Positions 1 through 9,041 of a stretch of DNA of 64,000 bases are shown piece by piece. The stretch spans positions 1,550,001-1,614,000 of the forward strand of contig NZ_CP083760.1 of the NCBI RefSeq assembly GCF_020149915.1. The letters run 5' to 3'. The notes beneath the pieces were generated by a model that did not search any database, was not told the DNA's origin, and was given only the letters and a program-made list of their open reading frames with translations. The DNA is from Candidatus Sulfidibacterium hydrothermale (GTDB lineage Bacteria > Bacteroidota > Bacteroidia > Bacteroidales > F082). How positions within the stretch are numbered: the first letter of the stretch is position 1; each line of letters starts with the position of its first letter. Made by a program: the position numbers and the translations under genes.

Positions 1-914
1 CGGTGCAAGGTTTTGTTATGCAGTGCTTTGGTCAGATCGTCATCGGCTTTGGCATAATGATCCATGCCAATGGCAACATAACCGGCATCGGTTAACAGCC
101 GGTGACCGGTTTCAAACATTTCCAGCTTCTGGTCTGGTGTGGGAAGTCCCCGCTTTTCCAGAATCTTTTGAGCGGCTTTTACCCACGGAACATGGGCATA
201 AGAGAAAGTAGCCAGCCGGTCGGGTGATACTTCGATGGTTTTTTCAATATTCCGGGCAAAGCTTTCTTTGGTTTGTCCGGGTAATCCGTAAATCAGGTCC
301 AGATTTACCCCGCGGAAACCTTTTTGTTTCAGGTATTGTACCAGTTCTTTCACCGGATGTTTGGATGGTGCCCGGTTGACCAGCCGGAGTACTTCTTCAT
401 CAAAATCCTGGACTCCCAGGCTTAGCCGGTTGAAACCGGTAGCCTGAAGCCGGTCGATATCTTTATATTCGAGATAAGCCGGATGGCATTCCATGGCAAT
501 TTCCGGATTTTCAATGAACTGGAAATGTTTCTGAAAAACAGCCATGATTTCTTCCACATAATTTAAATTAATGGAATTCGGTGTTCCGCCACCCCAGTGG
601 ATTTGACTTACTTTTCTGCTTTTGTCCAGGTGCTTCGCCACATTCTCAATTTCGGTAATCACTGCATCTACATAACGCCTGATCACTTCTTCTTTTTGCG
701 ATATGCCGGTGTTGCATCCGCAAAAGTGGCACAGACGCGGACAAAACGGAATGTGAACATAAAACGACAGGTTTTGCGGCTTGTCGTTATTCGATTGGAC
801 GATCTGTTCAATGTATTGCCGGGGAGTAAAACCGCTTTTGAAAAAAGTAGCCGGCGGATAACTGGTGTATCGGGGGCCGGGCTTGTTATATTTTTTAAAA
901 ATTTCCAGATTCAT
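1..914 (-). CDS. hemN: oxygen-independent coproporphyrinogen III oxidase HemN (partial, C-terminus outside window)
   Basis: Radical SAM enzyme that oxidatively decarboxylates coproporphyrinogen III to protoporphyrinogen IX without oxygen, in the cytoplasm. About 304 codons are visible and the C-terminus runs off the left edge (the family is about 450 residues). The N-terminus (MNLEIFKKYNKPGPRYTSYP) and the iron-sulfur motif with Cys58, Cys62, Cys65 and Cys67 are diagnostic of true HemN rather than HemW-type relatives. A glycine-rich HWGGGTPN SAM motif follows. The ATG at 914 sits one base beyond the hemE stop (916-918), so it is the last visible gene of the heme operon and is probably translationally coupled to hemE. 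No oxygen-dependent HemF is present here, which suggests life with little oxygen (inference). Confidence 0.93.
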   Translation of the reverse strand, partial: MNLEIFKKYNKPGPRYTSYPPATFFKSGFTPRQYIEQIVQSNNDKPQNLSFYVHIPFCPRLCHFCGCNTGISQKEEVIRRYVDAVITEIENVAKHLDKSRKVSQIHWGGGTPNSINLNYVEEIMAVFQKHFQFIENPEIAMECHPAYLEYKDIDRLQATGFNRLSLGVQDFDEEVLRLVNRAPSKHPVKELVQYLKQKGFRGVNLDLIYGLPGQTKESFARNIEKTIEVSPDRLATFSYAHVPWVKAAQKILEKRGLPTPDQKLEMFETGHRLLTDAGYVAIGMDHYAKADDDLTKALHNKTLH

Positions 915-915
915 A

Positions 916-1941
916 TTATTCCCATTTTTGTTCTTTTACCCAGTCGGTAACAAACCGGGCGTTTTCAAAAGGTGTTCCGGGCAAAAAACCATGACCGAGA
1001 TTAAAAATCCAGTTTTTATGCTCTCTGCCGAAAACAAGATACTTTTCCAATTCTTTTTCGATGGTCTTTTTATCAGAAAACAGTAGCCTGGGGTCAAGGT
1101 TCCCTTGTAATCCGATTGCTTTGTCTAAAACTTTGCGGGCCCGCTCAAGTGGGGTAAGCCAGTCAACGCTGATAAAGTCAGCGTGTTGTGGTGTGATCAT
1201 GTGTAATCCGTCGCCAATGCCTTTGGGGAAAAAGATAAAAGGAACTCCTTCTTCCCGTACAGCTGCGGCAATCTTTTCCACCGAAGGGAGAAAAACTTTC
1301 TCGTACATCCGGTTAGGAATCAGCCCGGCGTGCGTTTCGAAAAGTTGAAAAGCATCAATGCCGTGCCGGATTTGATTTTTGATATAAACCAATGTAATTT
1401 CGGTGACGGCATCTACCAATGCAGGCAGTTTATCTTCATGCGAAAACATCCATTTCACTGCATCTGTAAAATCAGAACGGCTTCCCAGTCCCTGAAGCAT
1501 GTAACTGATCACTGTCAGCGGGGCGCCACAGAATCCAATGAGCGGTGTATTTTCAGGGCGGATTTTACGGATTTGATCGATTACGCGATAGATGTATTCC
1601 AGCTTTTCCGGCCGGGGATGCATTTTCTTTTCCGGATGATCAAAATGCTTCAGCGGCTCTTCAAAAACCGGTCCGGTTTCGGTAAAATCGAGTCCCATGC
1701 CAAGCGCATACGGAATAACCAAAATATCGGAAAACAGGATAGCGGCATCCACGCCGAGGTCGTGTACCGGCAGCAAAGTAACTTCTGCTGCCAGTTCCGG
1801 ATTCTTCATGAGTTGCCAAAAAGTGTATTTCTCTTTGATTTTTAGGTAAGAAGGAAGAACTCTGCCGGCTTGTCTCATGTACCATACAGGTGGCCGTGAC
1901 TGCGGTTTTCCCTGAAGCGTATCTAAAAAAATGGATGCCAT
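916..1941 (-). CDS. hemE: uroporphyrinogen decarboxylase HemE
   Basis: Decarboxylates the four acetate side chains of uroporphyrinogen III to give coproporphyrinogen III; cytosolic, cofactor-free. The 341-residue protein has the signature PVWYMRQAGR (residues 18-27, with Arg23 and Arg27 binding substrate carboxylates) and the catalytic Asp72 in the FSDIL motif. Length is normal for the family (340-350). It lies between hemL (29-bp gap) and hemN (adjacent), matching pathway order at the distal end of the operon. The start ATG at 1941 gives the expected MASIFLDTLQG N-terminus. Confidence 0.97.
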   Translation of the reverse strand: MASIFLDTLQGKPQSRPPVWYMRQAGRVLPSYLKIKEKYTFWQLMKNPELAAEVTLLPVHDLGVDAAILFSDILVIPYALGMGLDFTETGPVFEEPLKHFDHPEKKMHPRPEKLEYIYRVIDQIRKIRPENTPLIGFCGAPLTVISYMLQGLGSRSDFTDAVKWMFSHEDKLPALVDAVTEITLVYIKNQIRHGIDAFQLFETHAGLIPNRMYEKVFLPSVEKIAAAVREEGVPFIFFPKGIGDGLHMITPQHADFISVDWLTPLERARKVLDKAIGLQGNLDPRLLFSDKKTIEKELEKYLVFGREHKNWIFNLGHGFLPGTPFENARFVTDWVKEQKWE

Positions 1942-1970
1942 CTCTTTGGTATTGTGTTAATGATTAGATG

Positions 1971-3275
1971 TTATGTGCCGGATTGCATTTTTTCCAATGC
2001 GGCCCGGTTAGCCCGGATGGTTTGGTCAATATCATCCTCCGTATGTGCATCCGAAACAAAACTGCACTCGAACTGTGATGGAGCCATATAGATTCCGCTT
2101 TCTAAAGCTATTCTGAAATATGCTGCGAATTTTTCAGTGTCCGATGCTGCTGCTTCGTGGAAGGATGTTACCTGTTTTTCTTTCGTGAAGAACAGAGTAA
2201 GCATCGAGCCAATTTGGTTTACCACAGCCTGCGTCTGGGTTTCGGTGATGTTTTTCCGGAAACCTTCGGCCAGACGGATCGCTTTCTTTTCCAATTGGTC
2301 ATAAATTTCCGGATGATCATTTAGAATGTTTAATGCGGTTAATCCGGCAGCCATGGCTAACGGATTTCCTGAAAGTGTTCCCGCCTGATAAACCGGACCG
2401 GCAGGAGCCAGTTTTTCCATGATGTCTTTTCTTCCGCCGTAAGCTCCTACAGGCAGTCCGCCGCCGATAATTTTGCCCAAGGTTGTCAGATCGGGTGTAA
2501 TCCCGAAAAGTTTTTGGGCTCCGCCGGCAGATAAGCGGAAGCCGGTGATGACTTCATCAAAAATCAACAGCGCACCATATTTTTGGGTTACTTGGCGCAA
2601 TCCTTCAAGAAATCCTTTCTGAGGAAGTACCAATCCCATATTTCCGGCAACCGGTTCTACGATCACGGCAGCAATTTGGTCTCCGGTTTGAGCAAATAAT
2701 TCTTCCACTGCCTGCAAATCGTTATAGGGAGCCACCAGGGTGTTTTTTGCCGTAGCTGCTGTGACGCCCGGACTGTTGGGTACTCCAAAAGTCATGGCAC
2801 CCGAACCGGCATTGATCAGAAAACTGTCGGCATGGCCGTGATAATTTCCTTCAAATTTCAAAACCAGATCTCTTCCGGTGAAGGCTCTTGCCAGCCGCAG
2901 CGCACTCATGGTGGCCTCGGTGCCCGAATTGACCATGCGTACACTTTCCACGGAAGGAATCATCTCTACAATACGTTCGGCCATTTGGGTTTCGATTTTT
3001 GTCGGAGCGCCAAAAGAAGTGCCTTTTTCCGCTGCTTTTTTGATGGCTTCCACGATTTCGTCGCGGGCATGACCTAAAATAAGGGGACCCCATGACGAGA
3101 CAAAGTCGATGTATTCATTGCCATCAATATCGAAAATGCGGGCGCCTTTGGCATGGTCAATAACGACCGGTGGCATGCCTACGCTTTTGTAGGCGCGTAC
3201 CGGCGAGTTTACTCCGCCGGGAATACTTTTTTGGGCTCTTTCAAATTCCCTGATGCTGTTTTGACGATTCATCAT
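1971..3275 (-). CDS. hemL: glutamate-1-semialdehyde 2,1-aminomutase HemL
   Basis: PLP-dependent class III aminotransferase-fold enzyme converting glutamate-1-semialdehyde into 5-aminolevulinate, second step of the C5 heme pathway after HemA. The 434 residues contain the N-terminal [12 protein letters not shown] signature, the PLP-contacting FDEV motif (Asp240-Glu241) and the Schiff-base lysine Lys268 in [13 protein letters not shown]. Length fits the family. It is downstream of hemB by 18 bp and upstream of hemE by 29 bp, so it is co-transcribed. Both pathway-specific enzymes HemA and HemL are encoded in one operon, so ALA is made from glutamyl-tRNA rather than by ALA synthase. Confidence 0.97.
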   Translation of the reverse strand: MMNRQNSIREFERAQKSIPGGVNSPVRAYKSVGMPPVVIDHAKGARIFDIDGNEYIDFVSSWGPLILGHARDEIVEAIKKAAEKGTSFGAPTKIETQMAERIVEMIPSVESVRMVNSGTEATMSALRLARAFTGRDLVLKFEGNYHGHADSFLINAGSGAMTFGVPNSPGVTAATAKNTLVAPYNDLQAVEELFAQTGDQIAAVIVEPVAGNMGLVLPQKGFLEGLRQVTQKYGALLIFDEVITGFRLSAGGAQKLFGITPDLTTLGKIIGGGLPVGAYGGRKDIMEKLAPAGPVYQAGTLSGNPLAMAAGLTALNILNDHPEIYDQLEKKAIRLAEGFRKNITETQTQAVVNQIGSMLTLFFTKEKQVTSFHEAAASDTEKFAAYFRIALESGIYMAPSQFECSFVSDAHTEDDIDQTIRANRAALEKMQSGT

Positions 3276-3293
3276 CTTTCAAAAAGTTTGTTC

Positions 3294-4265
3294 TTACTGT
3301 AATTTTTCTGCGAAATGTTTGGCATGATAAGTCAGGATGATATCTGTGCCGGCGCGTTTGATGGAGGTGAGAATCTCCAGAATGATCCGGTCTTCGTCAA
3401 TCCATCCTTTTTCAGCCGCTGCTTTTACCATGGCAAATTCGCCACTGACATTATATGCGGCAAGGGGCATGTTAAAACGGTCTTTGGCTCTGCGGATGAT
3501 GTCGAGATAGCTCAAAGCGGGTTTTACCATGATGATGTCAGCGCCTTCGGCGATATCAAATTCCAATTCGCGGATGGCTTCGTCAGAATTGGCCGGATTC
3601 ATCTGGTATGAACGACGGTCGCCAAACTGCGGGGCGCTTTCGGCGGCATCACGGAAAGGTCCGTAAAAAGCAGAAGCGTATTTTGCCGAGTAAGCCATAA
3701 TCGGCATCATGTAATATCCTTCGGCATCCAATCCCTGGCGGATTTTTAATACACGACCGTCCATCATGTCACTGGGAGCTACCATGTCCACGCCGTGACG
3801 GGCAAATGTAATGGATTGTGCTACAAGTGAGTTGAAAGTTAAATCGTTGTCCACATCGCCGTTCACTACTACGCCGCAATGGCCGTGGGTAGTATATTCA
3901 CAGTTACATACATCGGCAATGACAAACATGCCAGGAACGTCTTTTTTTATGGCGTCAATGGCACGGGGGATGATGGCATCGTCATGCGCAGCGATCATCC
4001 CGGTATCATCTTTTTCTTCCGGAATACCAAACAAAATGATGGCACGAATGCCGACATCCATAAGTGATTTACATTCTTCAACCAGCACATCAATAGACAT
4101 CTGATAATTTCCGGGCATGGAAGGGATAGGATTTTTTACTTTGCTTCCCGGGCATACAAACAGGGGCATGATCAAATCGTCAACGGTAACTTTGGTTTCG
4201 GTAACCATATCGCGCAAAACCGGGTTTTGACGCAGTCTTCTTAATCTTGTCAGTGGAAAACTCAT
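3294..4265 (-). CDS. hemB: porphobilinogen synthase (5-aminolevulinate dehydratase) HemB
   Basis: Condenses two 5-aminolevulinate molecules to porphobilinogen. The 323-residue protein shows the Zn-type cysteine cluster (DVCNCEYTTHGHCG), so it is the zinc-dependent form rather than the aspartate-rich magnesium form. The two active-site lysines are in YSAKYASAFYGPFRDA and IMVKPALSYLDI, and the allosteric-arm N-terminus RLRRLRQNP is present. It starts 6 bp after the hemD stop on the coding strand order hemD-hemB-hemL, so it belongs to the heme operon. No anomalies seen. Confidence 0.97.
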   Translation of the reverse strand: MSFPLTRLRRLRQNPVLRDMVTETKVTVDDLIMPLFVCPGSKVKNPIPSMPGNYQMSIDVLVEECKSLMDVGIRAIILFGIPEEKDDTGMIAAHDDAIIPRAIDAIKKDVPGMFVIADVCNCEYTTHGHCGVVVNGDVDNDLTFNSLVAQSITFARHGVDMVAPSDMMDGRVLKIRQGLDAEGYYMMPIMAYSAKYASAFYGPFRDAAESAPQFGDRRSYQMNPANSDEAIRELEFDIAEGADIIMVKPALSYLDIIRRAKDRFNMPLAAYNVSGEFAMVKAAAEKGWIDEDRIILEILTSIKRAGTDIILTYHAKHFAEKLQ

Positions 4266-4270
4266 GGGAT

Positions 4271-5080
4271 TTAATTTTTTAAGTGAAAATATTTTATGAT
4301 TTCTTGTGCAAGGCCTGCTGTTCCCGGCTTTTTTGCCGTAAGCACCATGGCCTTGGTGGTATTCAGAATAGCGTTTGTGGTGATTTCACCGATGGAGACA
4401 ATGCGCAGCGGGGCATTGGCCTTTTCTTGCTGATAAATCGCGTAAAAATTGTAAAATGCAGAAGGACTACTAAATACCAGTAATCCGTATTGATTTTGGA
4501 AAACCTTTTCCATCGTTTTCCGGTCATAATCTTTAACCGGGAGTGTTTGATAAACATTGATTCGCTCTACCTGTGCCTTTGGAGAAAGTTGATCTTGTAA
4601 AAAGTCAGGGGCTAAATTACCCAGTGCCAGCAAAACTTTTTCGCCGGATTGGATCACTTCTTCTTTCAGATAACGGGCAAAATCGCGGGAAGTATTCCCC
4701 GGTTGTATATAATCGACCCGGTGTGCGTTTTGGACAACTGTTTCAGCTGTTCCTTTTCCGATAACGGCAATTTTTATACTGTCAGGAAAAGTTTTTCCGG
4801 TTTGCTGCCAAAGTTTAAAAAAAGAATCCACCCCGTTTCTGCTGGTGAAGATCAGGTGTTGAAAAGTGTGAAGCCTGTGAAAGGTTTCAATAATGTTTTG
4901 GGTAAGCGAAACGGTTTGGATTTGTATCATCGGCAGATGAAAAAATGACAAACCGCTTGTTTTTAAGGCTTGTTGCAGTTCGGCTGCCCTTGGTGCTGGC
5001 TGGGTGCTGATGATTGACCGAACCCCGGAAACGATATGTTGACGGTTTTCATCCAATGGCTGCAATGATTTGTAAAGCAC
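4271..5080 (-). CDS. hemD: uroporphyrinogen-III synthase HemD
   Basis: Closes linear hydroxymethylbilane with ring-D inversion to uroporphyrinogen III. HemD is poorly conserved, and recognition rests on the first-domain start (SIISTQPAPRAAELQQAL), the FTSRNGVDSFFKLW segment, the LLVFSSPSAFYNFY segment and the position between hemC and hemB. About 269 residues from a GTG at 5080, which overlaps the end of hemC by 32 bp. No in-frame ATG is available near the expected N-terminus; in-frame TTG codons lie at residues 6 and 9, so the true start may be slightly downstream. The overlap suggests translational coupling with hemC. Confidence 0.88.
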   Translation of the reverse strand: MLYKSLQPLDENRQHIVSGVRSIISTQPAPRAAELQQALKTSGLSFFHLPMIQIQTVSLTQNIIETFHRLHTFQHLIFTSRNGVDSFFKLWQQTGKTFPDSIKIAVIGKGTAETVVQNAHRVDYIQPGNTSRDFARYLKEEVIQSGEKVLLALGNLAPDFLQDQLSPKAQVERINVYQTLPVKDYDRKTMEKVFQNQYGLLVFSSPSAFYNFYAIYQQEKANAPLRIVSIGEITTNAILNTTKAMVLTAKKPGTAGLAQEIIKYFHLKN

Positions 5081-5975
5081 CGCGTTGTAAAAACGAATGG
5101 GCCAGCTGCCGGGCGGCTTCCACCGCGTCGTTTTCAGTAAGCCGGCAAGTGATCTGATCGGCCAGCGATTGTTTTCCGTCAGGAGAAAGTACCATGCCGT
5201 GAATTGTCAGCTGCCCGTGGTTTACTTCGGAATAGCAGGCAATCGGAATTTGACAGCCTCCCTGAATGGTTTCCAAAAAAGTATATTCGGCTTTGCCTCT
5301 TATCCAGCTTTCAGAATGATTGATCTGGGATAATAATCCGTTAATGAAATCATCCTTTTCTCTGCTTTCGATGGCGATGATCCCTTGTGCCGGTGCCGGC
5401 AAAAACTGTGCGGGATCCATTTTTTCTGTAATATTTTCTTCCAGTCCCAGGCGTTCCAGTCCGGCTGCTGCCATAATTGTTGCTGTGCAGTATCCTGATT
5501 TCCACTTGTTAATCCGTGTATCCACATTTCCGCGGATGTCCACAATCTGAAAACGGGGATTGATTTTGAGCAATTGTGCCCGGCGGCGTACGCTGGATGT
5601 GGCGATGATATCTTTTTCCGTTAATTCGCTGAGTGTCCTTTTACCGGTGCTTACCAGTGCATCACGGGGCTCGCCTCTTTCGAGTACGGCACTTAACTGA
5701 AGCCCGTCCGGAAAAATAGAAGGAAGATCTTTCATGCTGTGCACGGCCAGGTCGATTGTTTTATCTAGCAGGGCTTGTTCAATCTCTTTGGTAAAAAGGC
5801 CTTTGTCCCCAATTTTAGACAATGCTTTGTCCAGAATTTTATCGCCTTTGGTCCGGATAATTTCCAATTGGAAAGTATATTGTGGAAACTGGTGCTCCAA
5901 TGCGGTTTTTGTGCGGTTAGCCTGATACAAAGCCAGTTTGCTGCCGCGGGTTCCTATTTTTACCGTTTTAGCCAT
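5049..5975 (-). CDS. hemC: hydroxymethylbilane synthase (porphobilinogen deaminase) HemC
   Basis: Polymerises four porphobilinogen units on a covalently bound dipyrromethane cofactor. The 308-residue protein contains IGTRGSKLALYQAN at the N-terminus, the catalytic loop VHSMKDLP (with the essential Asp83 region) and the cofactor-attachment Cys241 in QGGCQIPIA. Length matches the family (about 310). The start at 5975 is 8 bp downstream of the hemA stop; the 3' end overlaps hemD. Cytosolic, part of the seven-gene heme operon. Confidence 0.97.
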   Translation of the reverse strand: MAKTVKIGTRGSKLALYQANRTKTALEHQFPQYTFQLEIIRTKGDKILDKALSKIGDKGLFTKEIEQALLDKTIDLAVHSMKDLPSIFPDGLQLSAVLERGEPRDALVSTGKRTLSELTEKDIIATSSVRRRAQLLKINPRFQIVDIRGNVDTRINKWKSGYCTATIMAAAGLERLGLEENITEKMDPAQFLPAPAQGIIAIESREKDDFINGLLSQINHSESWIRGKAEYTFLETIQGGCQIPIACYSEVNHGQLTIHGMVLSPDGKQSLADQITCRLTENDAVEAARQLAHSFLQRGALQIIAAIG

Positions 5976-5983
5976 GGTGGTTT

Positions 5984-7237
5984 CTATAAATCAAAAAATG
6001 CTTCGGCCATGGAAATGAAATCTTTTTTGTCGGCCTCTTTGGAAAGTTCTTTCAGGTTTTTAATGAATACGCGGGCAAATTTTTCGGTGATGTGGCGGGA
6101 GTATTCATTGATCAGTTTATCATCTTTTACCGAACGGATTTTTTTGAATTCTTCAATTTCGGTTTGGTTCAGACGGTGAAAATTTTCTTTGATTTTTAAG
6201 ATCGCCGGAACCAGTTCCTGTTCGTTTTCCCAGGTCAGGAATAAACGGGTAGCACGACGGATAATTTGCATGGCTGCCGAAATTTCTTCCATCCGCTTTT
6301 GGTTGGTGCTTTCCACAATTTTTGTAAGATCGTCAATGGTGAACAGCTCAATTTCTTCCAGCTTTCCGATTTCTTCTTCAATATTCCGCGGTACTGACAA
6401 ATCAAAAAAGAGCTGTTTCTGTTTTTTTGTCCTTTTTCTGATGGCTTCTTTCACCGCTTCGAGTTTCACCAGAGGCTCGGGCGAATCGGTAGCAATAAAA
6501 ACAATATCGCTATCCGCAAGATACTGATTCACGGCTTCGAGCGGGATGCTTTGTCCCTGATGCAGCCGGGCCAGTTCTTCCGCTTTCTGGAAAGTACGGT
6601 TGGCAATGTGTAACGATCGGAAAGTAGATTTACGCAGGCTGTTCAGTACCAGCTGCCCGGTCTGTCCGGCGCCGATCATTAACAGACTTTGCTGACTCAA
6701 ATCGGGGAAACGCTGGTGACACAGGTTCACGGCTGCCGAGCTGGCAGAAGCCGAACCCCGGCTGATCTCCGTTTGAGTACGTACTTTTTTGCCGGTTTCC
6801 AGTGCTTTCAGGAAAAGCCGGTTTAAAATTTTATCTGTTGTTTCGTGCTCTTTGGCAAACTGAAAAGCTTCTTTTACCTGTCCGATAATTTGATCTTCAC
6901 CTACAATTAAGGAATCGATACCTGAAACTACCTTAAAAAGATGTTCAACTGTTTGCTCGTTTTCGTAAAAATAGAAGTTTGATTTTAATGTATCGTTATA
7001 CGTTTTTACGGCAGCGAGTTGTTTCAGAATTTCCTGTTGGGCTTGGTGTTTTTGCTGGTTGTTGGCGTGATAGTATATTTCAGTGCGGTTACAGGTCGAA
7101 AGGATCACCATGCCTTCTACTACCTGATTTTGAATGAGTGTTTTTGAAAAGGAGATAATTTCTTCGGCGGAAAAAGCGAACTGCTCACGAATTTCCAAAT
7201 CGGCTGTTTTGTAACTAATTCCAATGAGTGCTGTCAT
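5984..7237 (-). CDS. hemA: glutamyl-tRNA reductase HemA
   Basis: NADPH-dependent reduction of glutamyl-tRNA(Glu) to glutamate-1-semialdehyde, the first committed and usually rate-controlling step of the C5 pathway. The 417 residues contain the catalytic Cys49 in the STCNRTE motif, the GIDSLIVGEDQIIGQVKEA block, a Rossmann segment (LMIGAGQTGQL) and a C-terminal helical dimerisation region. It is the first gene of the heme operon hemA-C-D-B-L-E-N. A TACTTTTG promoter element lies 20 bp upstream of the ATG, giving a short leader with no obvious riboswitch. Confidence 0.97.
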   Translation of the reverse strand: MTALIGISYKTADLEIREQFAFSAEEIISFSKTLIQNQVVEGMVILSTCNRTEIYYHANNQQKHQAQQEILKQLAAVKTYNDTLKSNFYFYENEQTVEHLFKVVSGIDSLIVGEDQIIGQVKEAFQFAKEHETTDKILNRLFLKALETGKKVRTQTEISRGSASASSAAVNLCHQRFPDLSQQSLLMIGAGQTGQLVLNSLRKSTFRSLHIANRTFQKAEELARLHQGQSIPLEAVNQYLADSDIVFIATDSPEPLVKLEAVKEAIRKRTKKQKQLFFDLSVPRNIEEEIGKLEEIELFTIDDLTKIVESTNQKRMEEISAAMQIIRRATRLFLTWENEQELVPAILKIKENFHRLNQTEIEEFKKIRSVKDDKLINEYSRHITEKFARVFIKNLKELSKEADKKDFISMAEAFFDL

Positions 7238-7256
7238 CTTTCCCTTTTTACAGGAG

Positions 7257-7264
7257 CAAAAGTA
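7257..7264 (-). promoter_or_regulatory. Bacteroidota -7 promoter element for the heme operon
   Basis: TACTTTTG on the minus strand, a match to the Bacteroidota TAnnTTTG -7 consensus, 20 bp before the hemA ATG. No good -33 TTG is seen at the usual distance, so strength is uncertain. Confidence 0.5.
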
Positions 7265-7348
7265 CTTTCTGATTCTGTAGGAATTCTGAAATTGGCGTTC
7301 AAAAAGGAAGAAAAAGTTAGTTTAAAAACGGTTTAAACAGCGGGTTCG

Positions 7349-7804
7349 TCAGCGTTTTAAGTGTCGCTCTATTTCGCGACGTGTATCCCGTTCTTTCAGG
7401 TCTTCGCGTTTGTCGTAATAATGTTTTCCGCGGGCCAGGGCAATTTCGAGTTTGGCGAGTCCGCGTTCGTTGATAAACAGCACGGTAGGGATGATGGTAA
7501 ACCCTTTTTCTTTTACTTTATTTTGAAGTTTTTTCAACTCCCGTTTGGTGAGCAGCAGTTTCCGGTCGCGTTTGGCGAGATGGTTGTTGTAAGAGCCGTA
7601 ACTGTATTCGGCAATGTGCATTCCACGAACAAAAAGTTCGCCGTTATCGAACAGACAATATGCATCGGCCAGGTTGGCTTTGCCGTTACGAATGGATTTG
7701 ATTTCGGTACCGGTAAGCACAATTCCGGCCACATAACGGTCAAGAATAAAGTATTCGCGGTTGGCCCGTTTGTTTCGAATCCGTATGTTATTGTTGTTGC
7801 TCAT
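7349..7804 (-). CDS. smpB: SsrA-binding protein SmpB
   Basis: Binds tmRNA and brings it to stalled ribosomes for trans-translation. The 151-residue protein shows the OB-fold signature [20 protein letters not shown], then [13 protein letters not shown], and the basic C-terminal tail that enters the mRNA channel ([23 protein letters not shown] region). Length is typical. The tmRNA gene itself is not in this window. It is monocistronic: hemA begins 111 bp downstream with its own promoter, and a weak inverted repeat GTTTAAA/TTTAAAC at 7320-7338 may end the smpB transcript. Confidence 0.97.
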   Translation of the reverse strand: MSNNNNIRIRNKRANREYFILDRYVAGIVLTGTEIKSIRNGKANLADAYCLFDNGELFVRGMHIAEYSYGSYNNHLAKRDRKLLLTKRELKKLQNKVKEKGFTIIPTVLFINERGLAKLEIALARGKHYYDKREDLKERDTRREIERHLKR

Positions 7805-7823
7805 CCTGCTTTATCAAGGGCTG

Positions 7824-7831
7824 CAAAGATA
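7824..7831 (-). promoter_or_regulatory. Bacteroidota -7 promoter element for smpB
   Basis: TATCTTTG on the minus strand, an exact TAnnTTTG match 19 bp before the smpB start codon. Confidence 0.5.
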
Positions 7832-7875
7832 ACTTTTTCATCCGGATTACCGGTGAAGAAAAAAGAGAAACCGAA

Positions 7876-9039
7876 TCAGGCTTTTTGGTATTGCAGGGTT
7901 ACCGTAATTTTTCCGTCAGCACTTTCAATGTTTAAATTTCCGTTTACCAGTTGTTGGCAGGTGTTGACAATGGCCAGCCCCAGTCCGGAACTTTTGTCGG
8001 CATGTTCTTCAGCCAGTCCGAAGGCTTCTTTGATGTTTTCCAGCTTTTCCAAAGGGATTTCTTTTCCCGGATTGGTTATTTTTAATGCAAAAAACCGGTC
8101 GTTTTCTTCCGACGAAAGCCAAATTTCTTTCCCGCTGGAAAACCGGATGGCATTATGCAGTGTTTCGGAAATGCTTTTTTGTATCAGCTTTTCTTCGCCC
8201 AGTACCGGTGGAAAGTTGCTGATATCGTTTGTGATAACCAATTCTTTTTTGTTTATAAGGGACTGGTTTTCTTTCAGGGCTTCATCCAGTATTTTCTGCA
8301 GGTCTATCGGTTGTAAACGGGTGTCGAATTGCCGTGTGTGAAGATGGGTTAGGAAAAGGGCATTTATGGCAAAACGTTCCAGGCGTTCCACCGATTCTTT
8401 TAATATGCTGATAAACTCTTTGAGTTCAGGATCCTGCACCATGTCTTCCAAAAAATAAGTCGAACCGATGATCCCGTTTAATGGCGTACGAATTTCGTGG
8501 CTGATGAGTTTTAAAAACCGGCTTTTGGCATCGTCAAGTACCTTTAACTGTTCAAAAGCGTCGGCCAGTTTTTTGTTGCTCTCTTCAAGCTGGGCTGTTC
8601 TTTCTTTTACTTTTTGCTCCAGTAACTGGTTCATTTTTTCCAGCATTTTTTGCTGGTGGCGCAGCTTGAGCTGGGTTTTTACCCGTTCCATCAATTCGGC
8701 CGGATCAAAAGGCTTGGTAACATAGTCTTGCCCGCCGGCTTCAAAACCTTTTACAATATCTTCTTTGGCTGTTTTAGCTGTCAGAAAAATCACCGGAATG
8801 TCGTGGGTAGCCGGTGTATTCCGCAATTGCCGGCAAACTTCAAAACCGTCCATCTCGGGCATCATAATGTCCAGCAAAATAAGATCAGGGGGCGGAAAAT
8901 CATGGGCGATTTTTAATGCGCGTTGCCCGTTAGTGGCAATTTTACGCTTAAAATCATGAAGTATGCCGTTTAAAATATCAATGTTTTCCGGGGTGTCATC
9001 TACAATCAGAATAACTTTATCTTTTAGAAAATCTTCCAT
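7876..9039 (-). CDS. receiver-histidine kinase (response regulator fused to HisKA/HATPase)
   Basis: A 387-residue soluble protein with reversed domain order: a receiver domain (residues 1-125, phospho-acceptor Asp57 in LILLDIMMPEMDG, signature Lys109 in VTKPF), a coiled coil (about 130-175), a HisKA dimerisation domain with His181 in SHEIRTPLNG, and an HATPase_c domain (about 270-385, with SSGLGLAIVNTC as the G2 box). It starts 2 bp after the stop of the upstream hybrid kinase, so both are made from one mRNA and it could receive phosphate from that kinase through its receiver. No DNA-binding domain, so the output is either another kinase step or a protein contact (inference). Confidence 0.88.
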   Translation of the reverse strand: MEDFLKDKVILIVDDTPENIDILNGILHDFKRKIATNGQRALKIAHDFPPPDLILLDIMMPEMDGFEVCRQLRNTPATHDIPVIFLTAKTAKEDIVKGFEAGGQDYVTKPFDPAELMERVKTQLKLRHQQKMLEKMNQLLEQKVKERTAQLEESNKKLADAFEQLKVLDDAKSRFLKLISHEIRTPLNGIIGSTYFLEDMVQDPELKEFISILKESVERLERFAINALFLTHLHTRQFDTRLQPIDLQKILDEALKENQSLINKKELVITNDISNFPPVLGEEKLIQKSISETLHNAIRFSSGKEIWLSSEENDRFFALKITNPGKEIPLEKLENIKEAFGLAEEHADKSSGLGLAIVNTCQQLVNGNLNIESADGKITVTLQYQKA

Positions 9040-9041
9040 TT

